64,000 bases of DNA from NCBI RefSeq assembly GCF_014805685.1, contig NC_060885.1, positions 7,953,132-8,017,131 on the forward strand. Direction: 5' to 3'. Positions 1 through 12,957 of the stretch are shown here, in pieces. Position 1 is the first letter of the stretch. Each line of letters starts with the position of its first letter. The position numbers and the translations under genes were made by a program. Source of the stretch: Silurus meridionalis. Taxonomy: Eukaryota > Chordata > Actinopteri > Siluriformes > Siluridae. Below the pieces are notes generated by a model that saw only the letters and a program-made list of their open reading frames with translations, was not told the DNA's origin and made no database searches.

Positions 1-438
1 ATTGTTTGTAAAACACAAATCAACCAGTTTAATCAGGACAACTGGACTGTATGAGGCCCCACATAACACACTAAAGCTACACAATAACAGCTGAACTAGT
101 CAAGATTAGCTCTCTCAAAATTGAAATCAGGGTTAATTATACAATTATTGAGCCAATTGAAGCAAATAATCAGCTCCCTCTCTGTGCGTCTCTCCATCGG
201 AGCAAATAATTTCACCATTATTTTAAATTAAGCAGCTTTTCTTCTTACACTCGAGAATCCAAATAAGGCTTCTAACTTCACTGTGTTCATTTCAGATATA
301 AAAGTAAATCCTATTTAAAAAAAAATTATAATAAAGCAAGAATCATTAATATCATATCATTATCATTAATTCATCAAACATGAAGCATTGTCTGTGAGAG
401 TTTTTCGAAACTTTGCATTTTTATGGCTTTTTGGAATA
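1..438. other. npnt intron, no feature seen
   Basis: AT-rich non-coding sequence at the left edge. It lies downstream of the third npnt exon on the minus strand, so it belongs to an npnt intron. I see no exon, repeat or RNA gene in it. Confidence 0.6.
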
Positions 439-598
<160 letters not shown>

Positions 599-848
599 CA
601 GTAATCCCCCATTTATCGCCTTGGTTATGTTCCAAACCCGCCCGTGATAAACCAAAAACCGCGATAAACAGACACCACCCCAAGAATGGTTTTGTTTTGT
701 TTTTAAGCCATAAAATCAACGTTTTTTGGTCTATCATGCTGTCCGTGTGAGACCGGGAAAATCAGCGAAGCAAATTAGTTATGTGGCAAATGCAATTCTG
801 CGATAAACCAGGGGCATGAGATTCGAACCGCGGTAGCAGAGGATTACT
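599..848. mobile_element. Small non-autonomous DNA transposon, pogo/Tigger-like ends
   Basis: The left end reads cagtaatcccccatttatcg directly after a TA dinucleotide, and the right end is an imperfect inverted copy (ccgcggtagcagaggattac). TIRs of this cagtaatccc type with internal GCGATAAA motifs are typical of Tigger/pogo MITEs in fish. The element sits exactly at the end of the neighbouring microsatellite, so it either inserted at its TA or seeded its growth. It has no coding capacity. Confidence 0.6.
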
Positions 849-2093
849 AATTTAAGCAAGATCTAAAGGCAAGATCTATGAAAATGAATTCTCTAGGGGT
901 TTCATAGTTAATGACTTAAGTTCCAATGTCATTTTAATATTTACACATCAGAAAAAAAAGTTAATTGATACTGTTATTAGTGAATTAATAGGGTCATATT
1001 TATGACCTATATTTATGAATATCATACTGTCAGTCAGCAGTGTCAGACTTGATTCTGCTCTTCGCTCGAGTCAATATTACACAAGTGAAATAGGCACAAG
1101 TCCAAATTTAGATTTGTGCACAACTGAGATATGTTCGTTTTTGGCAACTCCTGCACGACTGTCTATGTAAGTCGCTGGTAACATCTGAAATCTGAATATG
1201 TAAAAGTACCAACTCCTTTTTAAGCTTAAAATGTGCATTTACCTCGACCTTAAATACTTCTTGACACTGCTTTTATATTCATACACTTAACAGTTTGAAT
1301 GTCCTTCATAACGTGAAGCACCAAATTACATAAAACAAAATCTGACTCTCTAGAAATTCTGTCTGTGACCTACAATTGGTCATGCAACAATAATTAATTG
1401 ACTTTGGTATTCAGTTAGTTCTATTGTAATATGTAGTGTACCATGACTATCTTGTCTATTCAGGTGAAGCCATCAGTTCTGTAGCCTCTGCACAGAGTCT
1501 TGGCCTGACCACGACCCTAACAATGAACCGAAACGAAACTGCGTCAGGCTGCAAGGTGAGATTACTCGCTCCCACATTCCTAAAGGGTTTTGTTTTCCTC
1601 CTACTTCCCTTCTTTTTTAATTACACCTTCTCCCATTGCTCTCTTAGGGCAGTAGTTTTTTTTTTAAAGGTTATCTGCAATGCTGTGTCCTGATGTTAAG
1701 AGCACTTACAGCACAATTACTTTTGAAGCGCTATCTTTATTCATGGTCGAGGTATCTGAGGCCAGTGGTTGAGATTGTATCGCTTGAAGGCTGAGGAAGT
1801 TTAGACATTATTGCTTCTTCTCTGCTTTGCTGAATAAGGCCTTTTATATCATACACAGCAGAAAAAAGTGCAGTGAGTGACAGCTGGGTGCAAACTGAGA
1901 CTTATTGGCCATTTGAGACGATAATCTGAAGTGGAGGGGAAAATAGAACGGGAAAGAATACAAAATGTCGTACTGGGAATTATTATTATCCGAATATAAA
2001 ATGCACGGCATCAGGGCAAATTACTGAGTGATCAGTTTTCCTTATGCTGTCATACATGAGGTGTGTCTTAGTGCTAAAGCTGAAAACACCTAC
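849..2093. other. npnt intron, no feature seen
   Basis: Non-coding, low-GC sequence. An exon-like stretch on the plus strand near 1463-1554 (AG before, gtgaga after) was considered and rejected. Nothing else is supported here. Confidence 0.5.
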
Positions 2094-2186
2094 CTTGGTT
2101 GCAGGTCTTTCCTGTAAAACCAGGGTGACACTTGCACTTGTTGGGTCCGATACAGTCTCCATGCTTGCATCCATGCTGACACAGAG
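2094..2186 (-). CDS. npnt: Nephronectin exon 3 (first EGF-like domain)
   Basis: Nephronectin is a secreted extracellular-matrix ligand of integrin alpha8beta1, with EGF repeats, an RGD-containing linker and a C-terminal MAM domain. This 93-bp minus-strand exon encodes 30 whole codons with six cysteines of an EGF module, including [18 protein letters not shown], which closely matches the first EGF repeat of vertebrate nephronectin as I remember it. It is bounded by a tttttag acceptor (AG at 2188-2187) and a GTAGGT donor at 2093. Both borders are phase 1, so it joins the exon at 20086-20186 to read CQPLCQHGC and leaves a G to start the next codon (Asp expected, as in D-x-NECG). EGFL6 is the paralogue, but exon 2 fits nephronectin much better. 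Later EGF, linker and MAM exons are outside the window. Confidence 0.92.
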
Positions 2187-4377
2187 CTAAAAAGATTCCC
2201 ATACAGACGAAACAAGTGTCAGTTATATTCAACCAAATCTCACACATACAGCAATATTCTCATTCATTACATGCATTACAGCTTTATTAAAAACGGTAAG
2301 TGAGACAAAAACAACCATTACAGGGTCAAAACAAACAAGACACGAATCGCACCAGACGCAGAAAAATTCTTAATTAATATACTTGAAGACAAATAGCTGA
2401 ATAATAAGCCTGGACCTGTAATATAAAAGTGTTGAAATGCTTAGGAAAGAAGAAAATAATTATTATCAGGCTGCTACAACGCTGCCAGATATAAAGAAGA
2501 GTTAGTCTTCTCACCCATTGTGTCTTCTAATTACACCACAGCAATTTTCCAAACAAATGTGATTTTTTAACATTAATTAAATACAAGTTTATTCATGAAA
2601 TTGGTTATCTATTTATAACTAGATTTTATGTTGGGCAAACGAAAAATATTTCATACCACTTGCTCTCTCTCTCTCTCTCTCTCTCTTCCTTCTTTCCTCC
2701 CTCCCTCCCACTTTAAGGTAATAAAAGAGAGAGAAAAAAAAGATAGTCCTGCTGCAAAGAAAGTCCTCTGTCCTAAAGACTTGCCCAAGGCAGAAACCTT
2801 AAAATTACTGCTTAACTGTTACAAAGCACAGACTGACACTGGAGACTTCTTCCAAATAAGATAATAGGTTATCAAAGTGTTATTAAAATTGATATTGTAA
2901 AGCATAGAACATAAATCTGAGTTTTAACAGTAAAGAAATTACCTTCACTTTTATGTAACGATAAGGATAACTAATAATCCATGTTTCTCTCTTTCTCCTT
3001 CTCCTTCTCTCTCTCTCTCTCTGTTATGAAATAGAACTGATTCTGTTCCCTTCTTCTTTACGGACCTGCCTGACTCATAATAACGCCCTACCTCTAAACG
3101 GAATTCTCGTCAATTGAAAACCCACTCATGCTGCCGAGGGTGGTTCCACATGAACAGCCTAAAGATCCATGAGGTTATTGTTAAACTCAAGAACCATGAA
3201 GGTGGATTTTGGACTGTATTTGATATACACAGTTTGCTAGAATGGCTTAAAGATAAAATCAGCACGAACAGTTTTTGCATTCAAGTGTCCATCAGTGAAC
3301 AGCTGTTAACCTCAATAATGATGGATCTGTAATGAATGGACTTTCGGTTTTAATTTGAGTCTGGGTCCTCTCAAGTTTTCTCTCTCATAACATTTGCCAC
3401 TGGTTTGCTCATAAAGGAAAAAATACAGTTCTAAATTGAAAAACTTTTTCCTTTTAAAACATTACTGAAAATTCTTGCATCATGTACAAAAAAATGTACA
3501 GTAAATTATTTATTTTGGCTTATATACTATTTAAGAAATACTTGAAAATGTGCTGTTTTACATCGTGATAAATTTAATAATTCGGATAATTTGCCCTGTA
3601 CTGTTTTTCTTTAGGCTCGAGGCCATACCAATTGCACGCTATTCTGCACTTTAACTTCACGACTCGTTACAACTAACATTTGGATTGGGACACAGCCCAG
3701 CCCAGAGCTGTACCTGGGGAAATAAAGCTCCTCAGCTTCTCAAATCTGAAAACAGTGGCATAATGCAAATTTCAGGCGCTGCTACCTCCAAGTCAGTATA
3801 TGAAGATATATGAAGTGAGCGCTGTGCGGTCCCCCTTGCCAGCCACCGTATGCTTTTCTTTTCAATCAAGGTGCCGCGAGCCACAGCGAGCCGCTTCGTT
3901 TTCAAAGCTCTGTTTCGCTTGGCAGCCTCCAGCCAAGTCGGACTAATTTCCATTAAAAGCTTCATTAAGTCTGTCATAATATGCTGCTCTGAATGGTGTT
4001 AATTATGCCCAGTGTGGGGACAAAAAGACAGACATCAGGGACAATAAGAGACAGGGATGTCAGACACCTCCATCTGCCCCAAATACACACACACAAACAC
4101 AATATCACACAAGATCACACATACACAGCAAGCAAAGATAGCTGTCTGAATAATCAGATAAATGAATGTCCTCACAGTGGTGTTCTGTCAATGAATTCAG
4201 CATTGGATCCAAAAACAAACAACACTTCTGATAACACCAAAGCCAGTAATGACTTCAGGCAGTGTCCACTGATTCAGTGCTCCAATATGCATGCATTTAC
4301 CGTTTTCAAATTTGAATGATAAATGATAGCTGCCAAGTACATGGGTGAGTGATATGGCTGAACATGAACATAATGTC
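2187..4377. other. npnt intron 2, 3' part, with a dispersed repeat block
   Basis: Non-coding. It holds a short (CT)n tract near 2664-2690, a CT-rich tract near 2985-3022, and a divergent copy (about 3110-3440) of a dispersed repeat also seen at 11130-11370, 35925-36020 and 39005-39440. That copy contains a variant of the core tcctctcaaggtttcttcct. Open frames here show no recognisable protein. Confidence 0.5.
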
Positions 4378-4545
4378 TGGAAGCTCACTGAGTAAGACAT
4401 TAGACTTCTTATCAAAAAGTAATGAGTTTGAATCCCAGCACCACCAATCTGCCACTGCTGGGCCCCTGAGTAAGACTCATAACTCTCAGTGTCTCAGCTA
4501 CATAAATAAGATCATTGGAAGTTGTTCTGAATAAGAGGTCCATTA
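4378..4545 (+). mobile_element. tRNA-derived SINE copy, plus orientation
   Basis: It begins with an A-box-like AGCTCACTGAGTAAGACATT, followed by a B-box-like GAGTTTGAATCCC and the stretch ccactgctgggcccctgag. The same family lies in the opposite orientation near 10.7, 14.2, 14.4, 19.0 and 52.3 kb. Polymerase-III promoter boxes identify it as tRNA-derived. It is decayed and I cannot define target-site duplications. Confidence 0.65.
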
Positions 4546-4660
4546 TAATTTTACTTGCTTGAAGACATTTGATACACATAATTTAAATTATTAAATGAGT
4601 TTCAATTGGATTTATATGTAACTCATAATGATAAAAAAAGAGAATATAATGATACTCCAT

Positions 4661-5170
4661 TCAGGCTCTTGACATTACTAATAAGATCATCCGTCCTTGG
4701 TCCTTTACATCTGCCTCTTTCAAATGAACCACATGCATGTCTTCCCTCAATACATCCATAAACCATTTCCTTGGCCTTCCTCTTTCCCTCCTGCATGGCA
4801 GCTCCATCCTCAGCATTCTTCTATCAATATACCCCATGTCTCTCCTCTGCACTCACTCTCGAAGATACTCTTCATTTACAAATCACTCCTGCTATCACTC
4901 TTCTCCACCCACTCCACCCTGCCTGCACTCTTTTCTTCACTTCTCTAACACACTCTCCATTACTTTGCACTGTTGACCCCAGGTACCTGAACTCCTCCAC
5001 CTTCTCCAACTCTTCTCCCTGCAACCGCACCACTCCACTGCCCTCCCTCTCATTCACACACATGTACTCTGTCTTACTTCTACTGACTTTCATTCCCCTT
5101 CTCTCCAGCGCATACCTCCAGCTCTCCAGGCTCTTCTCCACTTGCTCCCTACTCTCACCACAAATCACAA
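4661..5170 (-). pseudogene. RTE-type LINE fragment, internally deleted
   Basis: Minus-strand reverse-transcriptase C-terminal region. The block 5168-4872 encodes motifs such as ICGESREQ, GMKVSRSKTEYMCVNER and FRYLGSTVQSN, and the block 4852-4661 encodes MQRRDMG and RRERGRPRKWFMDVLREDM. Both match the larger RTE copies at 35.0 and 43.2 kb. About 250 bp present in those copies is missing between the blocks, and the copy stops before the GCGACCCC/(GAA)n 3' terminus. It is a dead, 5'-truncated and 3'-eroded insertion in npnt intron 2. The 5' junction abuts a short ttag repeat (about 5187-5202). Confidence 0.88.
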
Positions 5171-5569
5171 TATCAACAAATGGATTAACTAACTAACTAA
5201 CAAAAAGAATTTTTTTATGCACCCAAATCCAGCTGCTATATTTTACAGTTTACAGTATAAATTATAAAGTCAACAATTAAACGCACTGCTAAACTACAAA
5301 GAAATAAATGAAGGCTACCTTACTTTTTATAAAGTCTCATAAAGGGCTTCCATTTATTAACTCGTACTGGTGATAAACAGAACAAATAAAGTAGACTATT
5401 AAAATATATGATGCAGTCTGCATATTGATTAGTCTGGACTTTTCCATTATAAGTGTTATGTCAAACCTGTAGTGGAACAGGGTCATGTTTTCTCTTATGA
5501 AGTTTAATTTACATTATTCCACTGGGATTTTTCTCATTATCAAAATATTTTAGCACTAGATCACATAGC

Positions 5570-5770
5570 AGATACATTCTGAATGGAATGCCAGTTTATC
5601 ACAGGAAACCATTCACAGCAGTTTAGCATTGTCAGTTTGTGGGAGGAAAATCCCAGAGGAAACCCATACAGACACAAAAGAACAGAAACTCCACATGGAT
5701 AGTAACCTGAGCTCAGGATTGAACCTGAGACCCTGGAGCTATGTTCGACAGTGATACGCTGTAAGCGTGA
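5570..5770 (-). mobile_element. Decayed tRNA-derived SINE-like repeat (second family)
   Basis: It contains the fish repeat signature gaaactccacatggatagta and ctcaggattgaacctgagac. On the minus strand the latter gives a B-box-like GGTTCAATCCT. Related pieces lie near 10900-11060, 11395-11455 and 36590-36810. No target-site duplication is recognisable. Confidence 0.5.
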
Positions 5771-8700
5771 ACGACTGCCGCTGTGTAATTATTTGGTCAG
5801 TGATTAAGAGGCCGAGAATTTGCGAGCACGCTTTGGAAATGAAAACACCGGACACGCCATCTGCGGCATGTTCAAAAGCACTCCTCCGATAAGATTAGTT
5901 TTACCTTAGCAATAACACTCACCACCTTTACATCGCTTTAAAAGCTGCACTGTAAAAGTCACTCGATCAAACTTTTCTCGAGTTAAACCGCATTCGGTGG
6001 TAGAGCCAAACACAGCGAGCGCTTGTGCTTCGACATTGAAACGTTATCCAGGTCAGTGATTTATCTGGTCCGACGGGCAGCTATCAAACCCGATGAAATC
6101 ATGGATTAATCTGTAGGACGTGCCACCTGATCATGTGATGAGGTTATATTTGTACGCACCGGAGGAGCAGAAAGAGCTTATGGAATGAGCTATGATTAAG
6201 AGGAAACCTATCCTCAGTGCACGGCTCAGAAAAAAGCCAGCTCTTGGCACGCACAAGCCTCAGGCAAACGGTGCCAAGGAAAATACCCTGTATAGACTAA
6301 CCACATCAAAACCTTCCTACGTCTCTCTAAGTGCCTCGCATACTTCCTGAAGCTTCACTACCCATGTAACTCCGGTAACAGTTTACTTTAACCTTGGGTC
6401 CCGGATCTGACTCAACCATGTCATCGAAAAGAGGTCATATACTGAGTCACTATTGCAGGGTCTAAGAGTGTGTAAGCACTAAATACAACACTAGACAATA
6501 ATTCGATAAATGAAAGACTGATTTTCGACGAACAGAATTATTTATAAGGCACGGTATGTTCAATTTAAAAAACGATCAAGAATAAAGGTCAAGAATAAAG
6601 CCTTAATGCCCGCTGAGATGTAACCATGGCAACCATTATAACAGGTTTGCCTGTTGATATGTGAGAAAGTTGGCTAGGCATAACAACAAAGACTTGCTAT
6701 TTCAAAAATGAGGAAGTACAATATCTACAAAGCCTGCACCTTGAATGCTTGAATAGCCCACTATGGATCTTCAATGTGCCTGAAGCTCCACTTTATTAAT
6801 TTCTGTACAATGCAGAATCATTGGCACCCTTGGTATTAAGTAAGATGAACGACACGTACAAGATGTTCAGCACATATGATGATTAATGTTACGGCTTGAA
6901 CACACCAGACAGGTATATAGTGTCATTTAAAATGATTTCACACAACTGCCTTTACTGGGGTGACCATTGCACTCTGCAAAAGACTATTACAAATGATTGG
7001 CACACAACACTATTAATATTTAATGCATAATATAACAGCATTGTTTTGGTGAGTTCATGTGTCAAATTCGCCTCAAATTTATTTTAAACTTTCTTTATTA
7101 TGGTTCTGATTGTGTTATGTGATTTTAACTGTTTATGCATTTTCTTCTAATTGTTCTAATAACTATAAATACTTTGGTTATTCCTGACATTTTTAAGACA
7201 ATCTGTTGAGATTTAGGTATTTAATTATTTATTTGGTTACCTCATGCTATAATCAATAGTGGCTCCCTGGTCAGCATAACCGCTATGACAAATGTCATAT
7301 CAAGCCCTTTATGAAGCTTCTATAGACTTACAAATGTCATGGTGAAGTGCAGAACATTTTATGAGCAAACGGGATACACTTTATATTAGGTCACATCAGA
7401 GAACTTACCCTGTTATGCATTATTACATACTGTTACCATTAACACATCAAAGCATTGCGTCATAACGTGTGAATTTAACACACTCATTAAGTAAAACTAG
7501 AGACTGCGGTTAGACTATAAGAACAAACTTGCAGTAGCAATAAAAGCACTTTGATAATGTCTTTATGACAGTCTTATGATGCAGGTTTAGAGTAGAGTTA
7601 TCACAACTTGCATTTCCAAGCACTCAAATGTGAATGTAATAGAATTATTGCAAGCAACCAAAAATTAAAATCACCCTGTAAATTGTCTGATAGGTAGAAA
7701 AATTATATTTAAGAATTCAGCTACATATATGCAGTCAAAGCATACATAACTCTCAAGAGTCCTGTCCAAAAGGTCACTCTATTAAAGTCTCAAGATTTGA
7801 TCACAGTCCTTAAATCACTAGGTGAGAGTCTCAGACTGCCTTATGCCCTAAACACCCTCCTGAGAAGCTTTGAAATATGACAGCAACATAAATCAACACA
7901 AACAAATATAACTAAAGCGTTAGCTCAGGAGGTATTACTGGTAAATATAGCACACAGATAGAGAACCCCAACATTAAACAACACTCATCAGCACTCAGCG
8001 AGAATGAATTTCACTGCTCTGGTGTAATAAGGTGACAGTGTGATGAAGAAAAAAGTTCAATTGAAGCAGGTGCACACAGTTCTACTCGACTTTCACATTC
8101 CTGCCATCATGATCATGTGGCAAGAATAAAATAGAACCAAAATATTATTATTCGACTATTACTATGTATAATGCTAGGAAGCAATTATTTTTTCAGTAAA
8201 TGTATTTTAAGGATAAAATGAAAATGTATTCGAATAGCAATGACTATTTTTTAAGAGACATCAATAAGTAATAAATACCAAAAACCTTTGTATTTACATT
8301 CATGAAGATGTCTTTCGATTGTAGACTTTGATAATGGTGTACACACAAGATCTTCCACCCTAACCCATATCTCCATCGAGCTCATTTTGTGTATAATGTC
8401 ATGATGGAACGAGTTTAGTTCTCCTAGTTTAAAATTCAGCTCAAGTCTAGGAGTTGGCAGACAAACGTTTCATACAAGACTTTTCCAGCCATGTGTCCAA
8501 ATACTTTTGCACACATATTGTATGTAACGTTTGTCTGCTGTATTTATGCGATACTGATTTTTCCCCCTGGACTTGAACTGAATTTCAATGACATTTACTC
8601 TATGTATATGTTGCTATGAAAATTTCTAATTAATATTATACATATGTCGAAGAGATCTTTTTCCTCATGCGCTTGTTCTTTATGCACGCGATGCTTATGT

Positions 8701-10589
8701 GTGCGTTATGGATCCGTCATCTAACCTTTGTTCACTTGATAGAAAACCTTATATTGGAGACTTATTAAGAACAGACAGTGTTGATTTGGACAGAATCCCG
8801 CTCCACATGCACAGCAGTGCAAACAGAGGCTGCGGCAGCAGCAGGTGGAAAATGTTCACAGGAAATCAGCATGTGCACCGAGCACGAGTAAGAGCTATAA
8901 ATAAACAGGAAGTGAGGATCCAGAGGATGGGCTCTTTACATAAAAAAAAAAAGAAAATGGCAGAGATGACTGCATAAAGGAAACGTATGATGCTAACCTT
9001 TGGCTTGGCACCTTATCCCGATTACGCTGTTGGTTAGGGCGTAGAGAGCTGCAAAACAAACGGCCAACAAAAAATGGAGGGGAAGAGAGGGGAGGGAAAG
9101 GGAGGGGAATATAAGCTGAAAACATGACATGGGAGCCATGCCGTGAAGGACATGCGTTTTTAACAGCAAATTATACAAGATGAGGAAATTGCACACAAAC
9201 ACTCACAGGCACTCACACATACATACACACGGTTTCTCACATTTCATGTGGTGCAAGAGCAAGAACGTCAGGTACGCAGTGCAGCGAGAGAACAGCTTCA
9301 TTATGGGATTAAAAAGGGTGTTTGAGCCTTGATAACCCAAGCACCTCATTAAAATGTACAAATCCTGCCACGCACAAATATATCGAGCCAAGAAACGTAA
9401 GCACATTCTGTTCGGCCTGAGACTCAAAGTATTGAAGTACAACAGAGAAACCCAAATCGGTGCCAGAAACACAATAAGTCTACATCGAGCCAGCACCGAG
9501 ATAAGCAATGTCTCCTAGTGATTTATTGTTTATTAAGCTTTTGGTTTAAATAACGGCATTAGGTTTTCAGCACAGTATGTTTCCACATAATATGCCACTG
9601 AAATGAGGCGATACAAAAAAAACAAAAAAACACACACACACTCAAGCATGCACGGTATGTTTCTATGGGAAATCGTTAAATATTCTCTGACCGTACTTAT
9701 ACAGTGCTTCACAAATACCGGGTTGCAAAATTGGGATCCAGTGACCAATAGGGGCCCATCAAGCATAACCAAAGTGTCACCACATTTCGAATTTTGTGAA
9801 AGTCATTAAAATTACGACAGACTATTATAAAAACTATTATAATTATTTAACGATTTCATACTTTACTGGCCACTTACATTGTCGCGTTTAATCCAAACCT
9901 TAATCGTTCGAAAACTATAAATAATGTATTTTGGATGTTCTTAGAATAAAGAATACACTAATAATAAAAAAACTTTGTATAAAATACTTTGGATATACTG
10001 TACATATTTATTTGTGCTTCATATTTTATGTAATAAATGTGATACTCAGGGTATGTCAACATTTATAAAGAAAACATTTTAAAAAATATGTCAAATAGAA
10101 TTTTTTCTAGACATTTACACTTTTCAAATTGGCTCTATGGTACGTCCGGGGTTTTGAAACCAAGCAGATTTTTACCACTTGGATTTTTTTAATAATATCG
10201 AAAAAATTATTATCTGCCTTATTAGTTCTTTTCTAAACAAATTAATTGTTTTAAGTAAACATTGTAATACTTTTTTACAATATACTGTATATACCAAACT
10301 CATGAAACACCTTTTCTCTGCAAACACAATCTTTGCAGGTCACTCTGTAAAGAGGTTATGGTAAAATATTGTAGGTATTTTCAAAATTCTTTTGAGAATG
10401 CCAGTGTTTTTAAAAATACCCACATTACCACACTATCTTGTATTGGCAAGTGACTTGAAATGGGTAGATTATTGATTAGATATTCTTCTTATTCAAATAG
10501 TTTCAAGTTAAAGGTTAGTGTAGTCCAAATACGCTTGTCCAAGATACAAATCTGTTAACTTAAAAAGCACTCGAGTGAAGAGTTGATAC
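5771..10589. other. npnt intron 2, no coding feature seen
   Basis: Nearly 5 kb of unique-looking non-coding sequence. Parts near 5810-6310 and 8640-8950 have more balanced base composition than their surroundings and could be conserved regulatory sequence, but sequence alone cannot show this. A perfect 8-bp inverted repeat, CTTGGCAC and GTGCCAAG, lies at about 6240-6277. None of the open frames resembles a known protein. Confidence 0.45.
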
Positions 10590-10856
10590 ATTTCCATTTA
10601 TATTTGTGGCATTTAATGGATGCCCTTATACGAAGAATTACAAAAGAGCTTTGAAGTCTATAGCAAAAACTACATTTATTGCATTTGGCAAACCTCCTCA
10701 TCCAGAGTGACTTACATGTTATATAACTAAGCAACTGAGGGTTATGAGTCCTACTCAAGGACTCAGCAGTGGCAGCTTGGTGATGCAGGGATTTTAACTC
10801 ATGACCTTTCTATCCGAAGTCAAACATCCTAACTACCGAGCTACCACTTCCCAAAT
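10590..10856 (-). mobile_element. tRNA-derived SINE with duplicated tail
   Basis: On the minus strand it starts with GTGGTAGCTCGGTAGTTAGG (A-box region), then GAGTTAAAATCCC (B box), and ends with the tail complementary to catttggcaaacctcctcat. A second tail-like segment (about 10590-10650, gtggcatttaatggatgccc) lies just beyond it, so this is either two overlapping copies or a tail duplication. Confidence 0.68.
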
Positions 10857-10889
10857 ACATCCTGATACTGGTTCATTAGGACACAGACT

Positions 10890-11460
10890 AAGAATAATTT
10901 TGTTTTTTTATACTGTGGAATCTGTGCTAAGGATTTAGAGTCTATTCCAGGAACACTAGGTGTGAGGTGGAAATATACTCTGGATGAATGGTGTACCATG
11001 AATGCACCCACTCACATTAGGGGCAATTTAGTGTAAGCATTTCACCTAGCTGCATTAAGAATGGCAAAGAAAAACAAAGAAAACCAAACAGAACAACAAA
11101 TTATCTATAAATGCCACAAAAAAGACTTGCAACGGTGAACAGTTGATACACTCAACAATGTCCATCACTGTTAAGGTTATCAACCCTAATGTCCTATAAT
11201 GAATGGACTTACGCCGTCACCCAGAAAACATTTTCTTTTTTTAATCTAGTTCCTCACAGGGTTTCGTTTTCACTTCATCTCAGGGAGTTTTGCACTCACC
11301 ACTTTCTCACTCATCATGGTTCTTTAAAAGCTGCTTTGTGACAGTGTTCTTTATCATACAAAAAAATGAACTGATCCGAATACGGAGAGAACAAGCAAAA
11401 CTCCAAACAGTCAGTAACTCAAGCTCAGGACCAAACCAGTGACGTGTACGGTGGCAACTC
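10890..11460. repeat. Composite of two dispersed repeat families
   Basis: The outer parts (10890-11060 and 11395-11455, with caaaactccaaacagtcagt) resemble the decayed SINE-like family at 5570-5770. The middle (about 11130-11370) carries the block with ctcagggagttttgcactca that recurs at 3.3, 36.0 and 39.3 kb. The arrangement suggests that one repeat inserted into the other. Confidence 0.45.
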
Positions 11461-11499
11461 TCTTCATGCAATCAATAATCTGTCACATGGTATCGCATG

Positions 11500-12957
11500 T
11501 AGGGTTGGAAACTTTCCATAGGAATTAACGGGAATATACATTTTATTGTCAAAAGTATTCACTCACCCTTCTAAATTATTGAATTTAGGTGTTCCAATCA
11601 ATTCCATAGTTACATAACATCAAGCACCTTTGTGAAAGAATTGGTCGCTCTCAGGAGCTCGGTGAACTCCAGCGTGATAGGATGCCACCTGTGCAAGTCC
11701 AGTTGTGAAATTTCCTCGCTATTAAATATTCCACAGTCAATTGTTAGTGGTATCATAACATAAAGTGGAAGTGATTGGGAACGACAGTAACTCAGCCACA
11801 AAGTGTTAGACCATGTAAAATGTAAAATAGACACATAGTGCACAGAGGTCATCAACTTTCTGCAGAGTCAATAGCTACAGACCTCCACGCTTCATGTGGC
11901 CTTCAGATTAGCTCAAGAACAGTGTGTAGAGAGGTTCATGGAATGGGTTTCCATTGTCGAGCAGCTGCATCCAAGCCTTACATCACCAAGTGCAATGTAA
12001 AGCATCGGATGCAGTGGTGTAAAATACGCCGCTGCTGGACTCTAGAGCAGTGGAGAACCCGTTCTCTGGAGTGACGAATCACGCTTCACTGTCTGGCAAT
12101 TAAATGGACGAATCTGAGTTTTTTTAGGTTGCCAGGAGAAGGGTACTTGTCTGACTGCATTGTGCCAAGTGTAAAGTTTGATGGAGGGGGGATTATAATG
12201 TGGGCTTGTTTTTTAGGAGTTGGGCTTCAGTCCCTTAGTTCCAGTAAAAGGACTCTTAATTCTTCAGCATACAAAGACATTTCAGCCCGTTCCTGTTCCT
12301 ACATGAATGCGCACCAGTGCACAAAACAAGGTCCATAAAGACATGGATGAGTGAGTTTGGTGTGAAAGAACCTGGCTGGCCTGCACTGAGTTCGGACCTC
12401 AACCTGATAGAACACCTTTGGGATTAATTAATGCGGAGACTGCAATCCAGGTCTTCTGGTCCAACATCAGCGTCTGACCTCACAGATGCGCTACTGGAAG
12501 AATGGTCAAAAATTCCCATGAACACACTCCTAAACCTTGTGAAAAGCCTTCCCAGAGGAGTTGAAGCTGTTCTAGCTGCAAATAGCCAACATCATGAATC
12601 CTGCACACAAAATAATGCAAAAATATGTCCATCTTGGCGAGTATTTACATAAATTATATAAATATTACATAAGCTACTGTGCAACAAAATTATACTAACA
12701 ATTAAATCGAAGTAAAAAATGTCATTTTTTAAATCTTTATTATTTAGCTTCATGCACATTAGCTTGAGGCCAAACAAAAAGTTTATATTTATGTTTGTAT
12801 ATGATAAGGTTTATATATTTTTTTTTTAATTTTGAATTAATTCCCATAAATTCCTTGTAAGTTTCCAACTCTGCATATTTCCAAAATTTCCCATATAAAG
12901 TTCCCATGCCAAGTTTCTGGCGAGTTTAAGAAAATTTTCCACCCCTTTGCAACCCTA
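11500..12957. mobile_element. hAT-type element, split by a nested Tc1 copy
   Basis: Terminal sequences tagggttggaaactttcc (left) and ggaaaattttccacccctttgcaaccct-type sequence (right) form the inverted ends of a common fish hAT family. The flanks atcgcatg (11492-11499) and atcacatg (12958-12965) match at 7 of 8 positions, the duplication length expected for hAT transposition. Most of the interior is a foreign Tc1-like copy. No hAT transposase is visible, so this was a non-autonomous element. Confidence 0.72.
11539..12640 (+). pseudogene. Tc1-like transposase relic nested in a hAT element
   Basis: The left terminus is ttgtcaaaagtattcactca just inside a TA. Plus-strand frames then encode Tc1 transposase pieces: HRGHQLSAESIATDLHASCG (DNA-binding region, from 11838), [17 protein letters not shown] (12160-12220), and after further shifts SSDLNLIEHLWD, then DALLEEWSKIP and SLPRGVEAVLAAN near the C terminus. 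Frames are broken by several stops and shifts and the right TIR is not recognisable. It is an old, inactive copy in npnt intron 2. Confidence 0.82.

Noticed and set aside
1436..1693. Plus-strand exon-like stretch (AG at 1462, gtgaga at 1555)
   Set aside because: It lies antisense in an npnt intron, has no recognisable protein family and no partner exon; on the minus strand the reading meets early stops. Probably chance.
8895..9772. Cluster of short open frames on both strands
   Set aside because: No similarity to known proteins and no splice context; expected by chance in 1 kb of intron.
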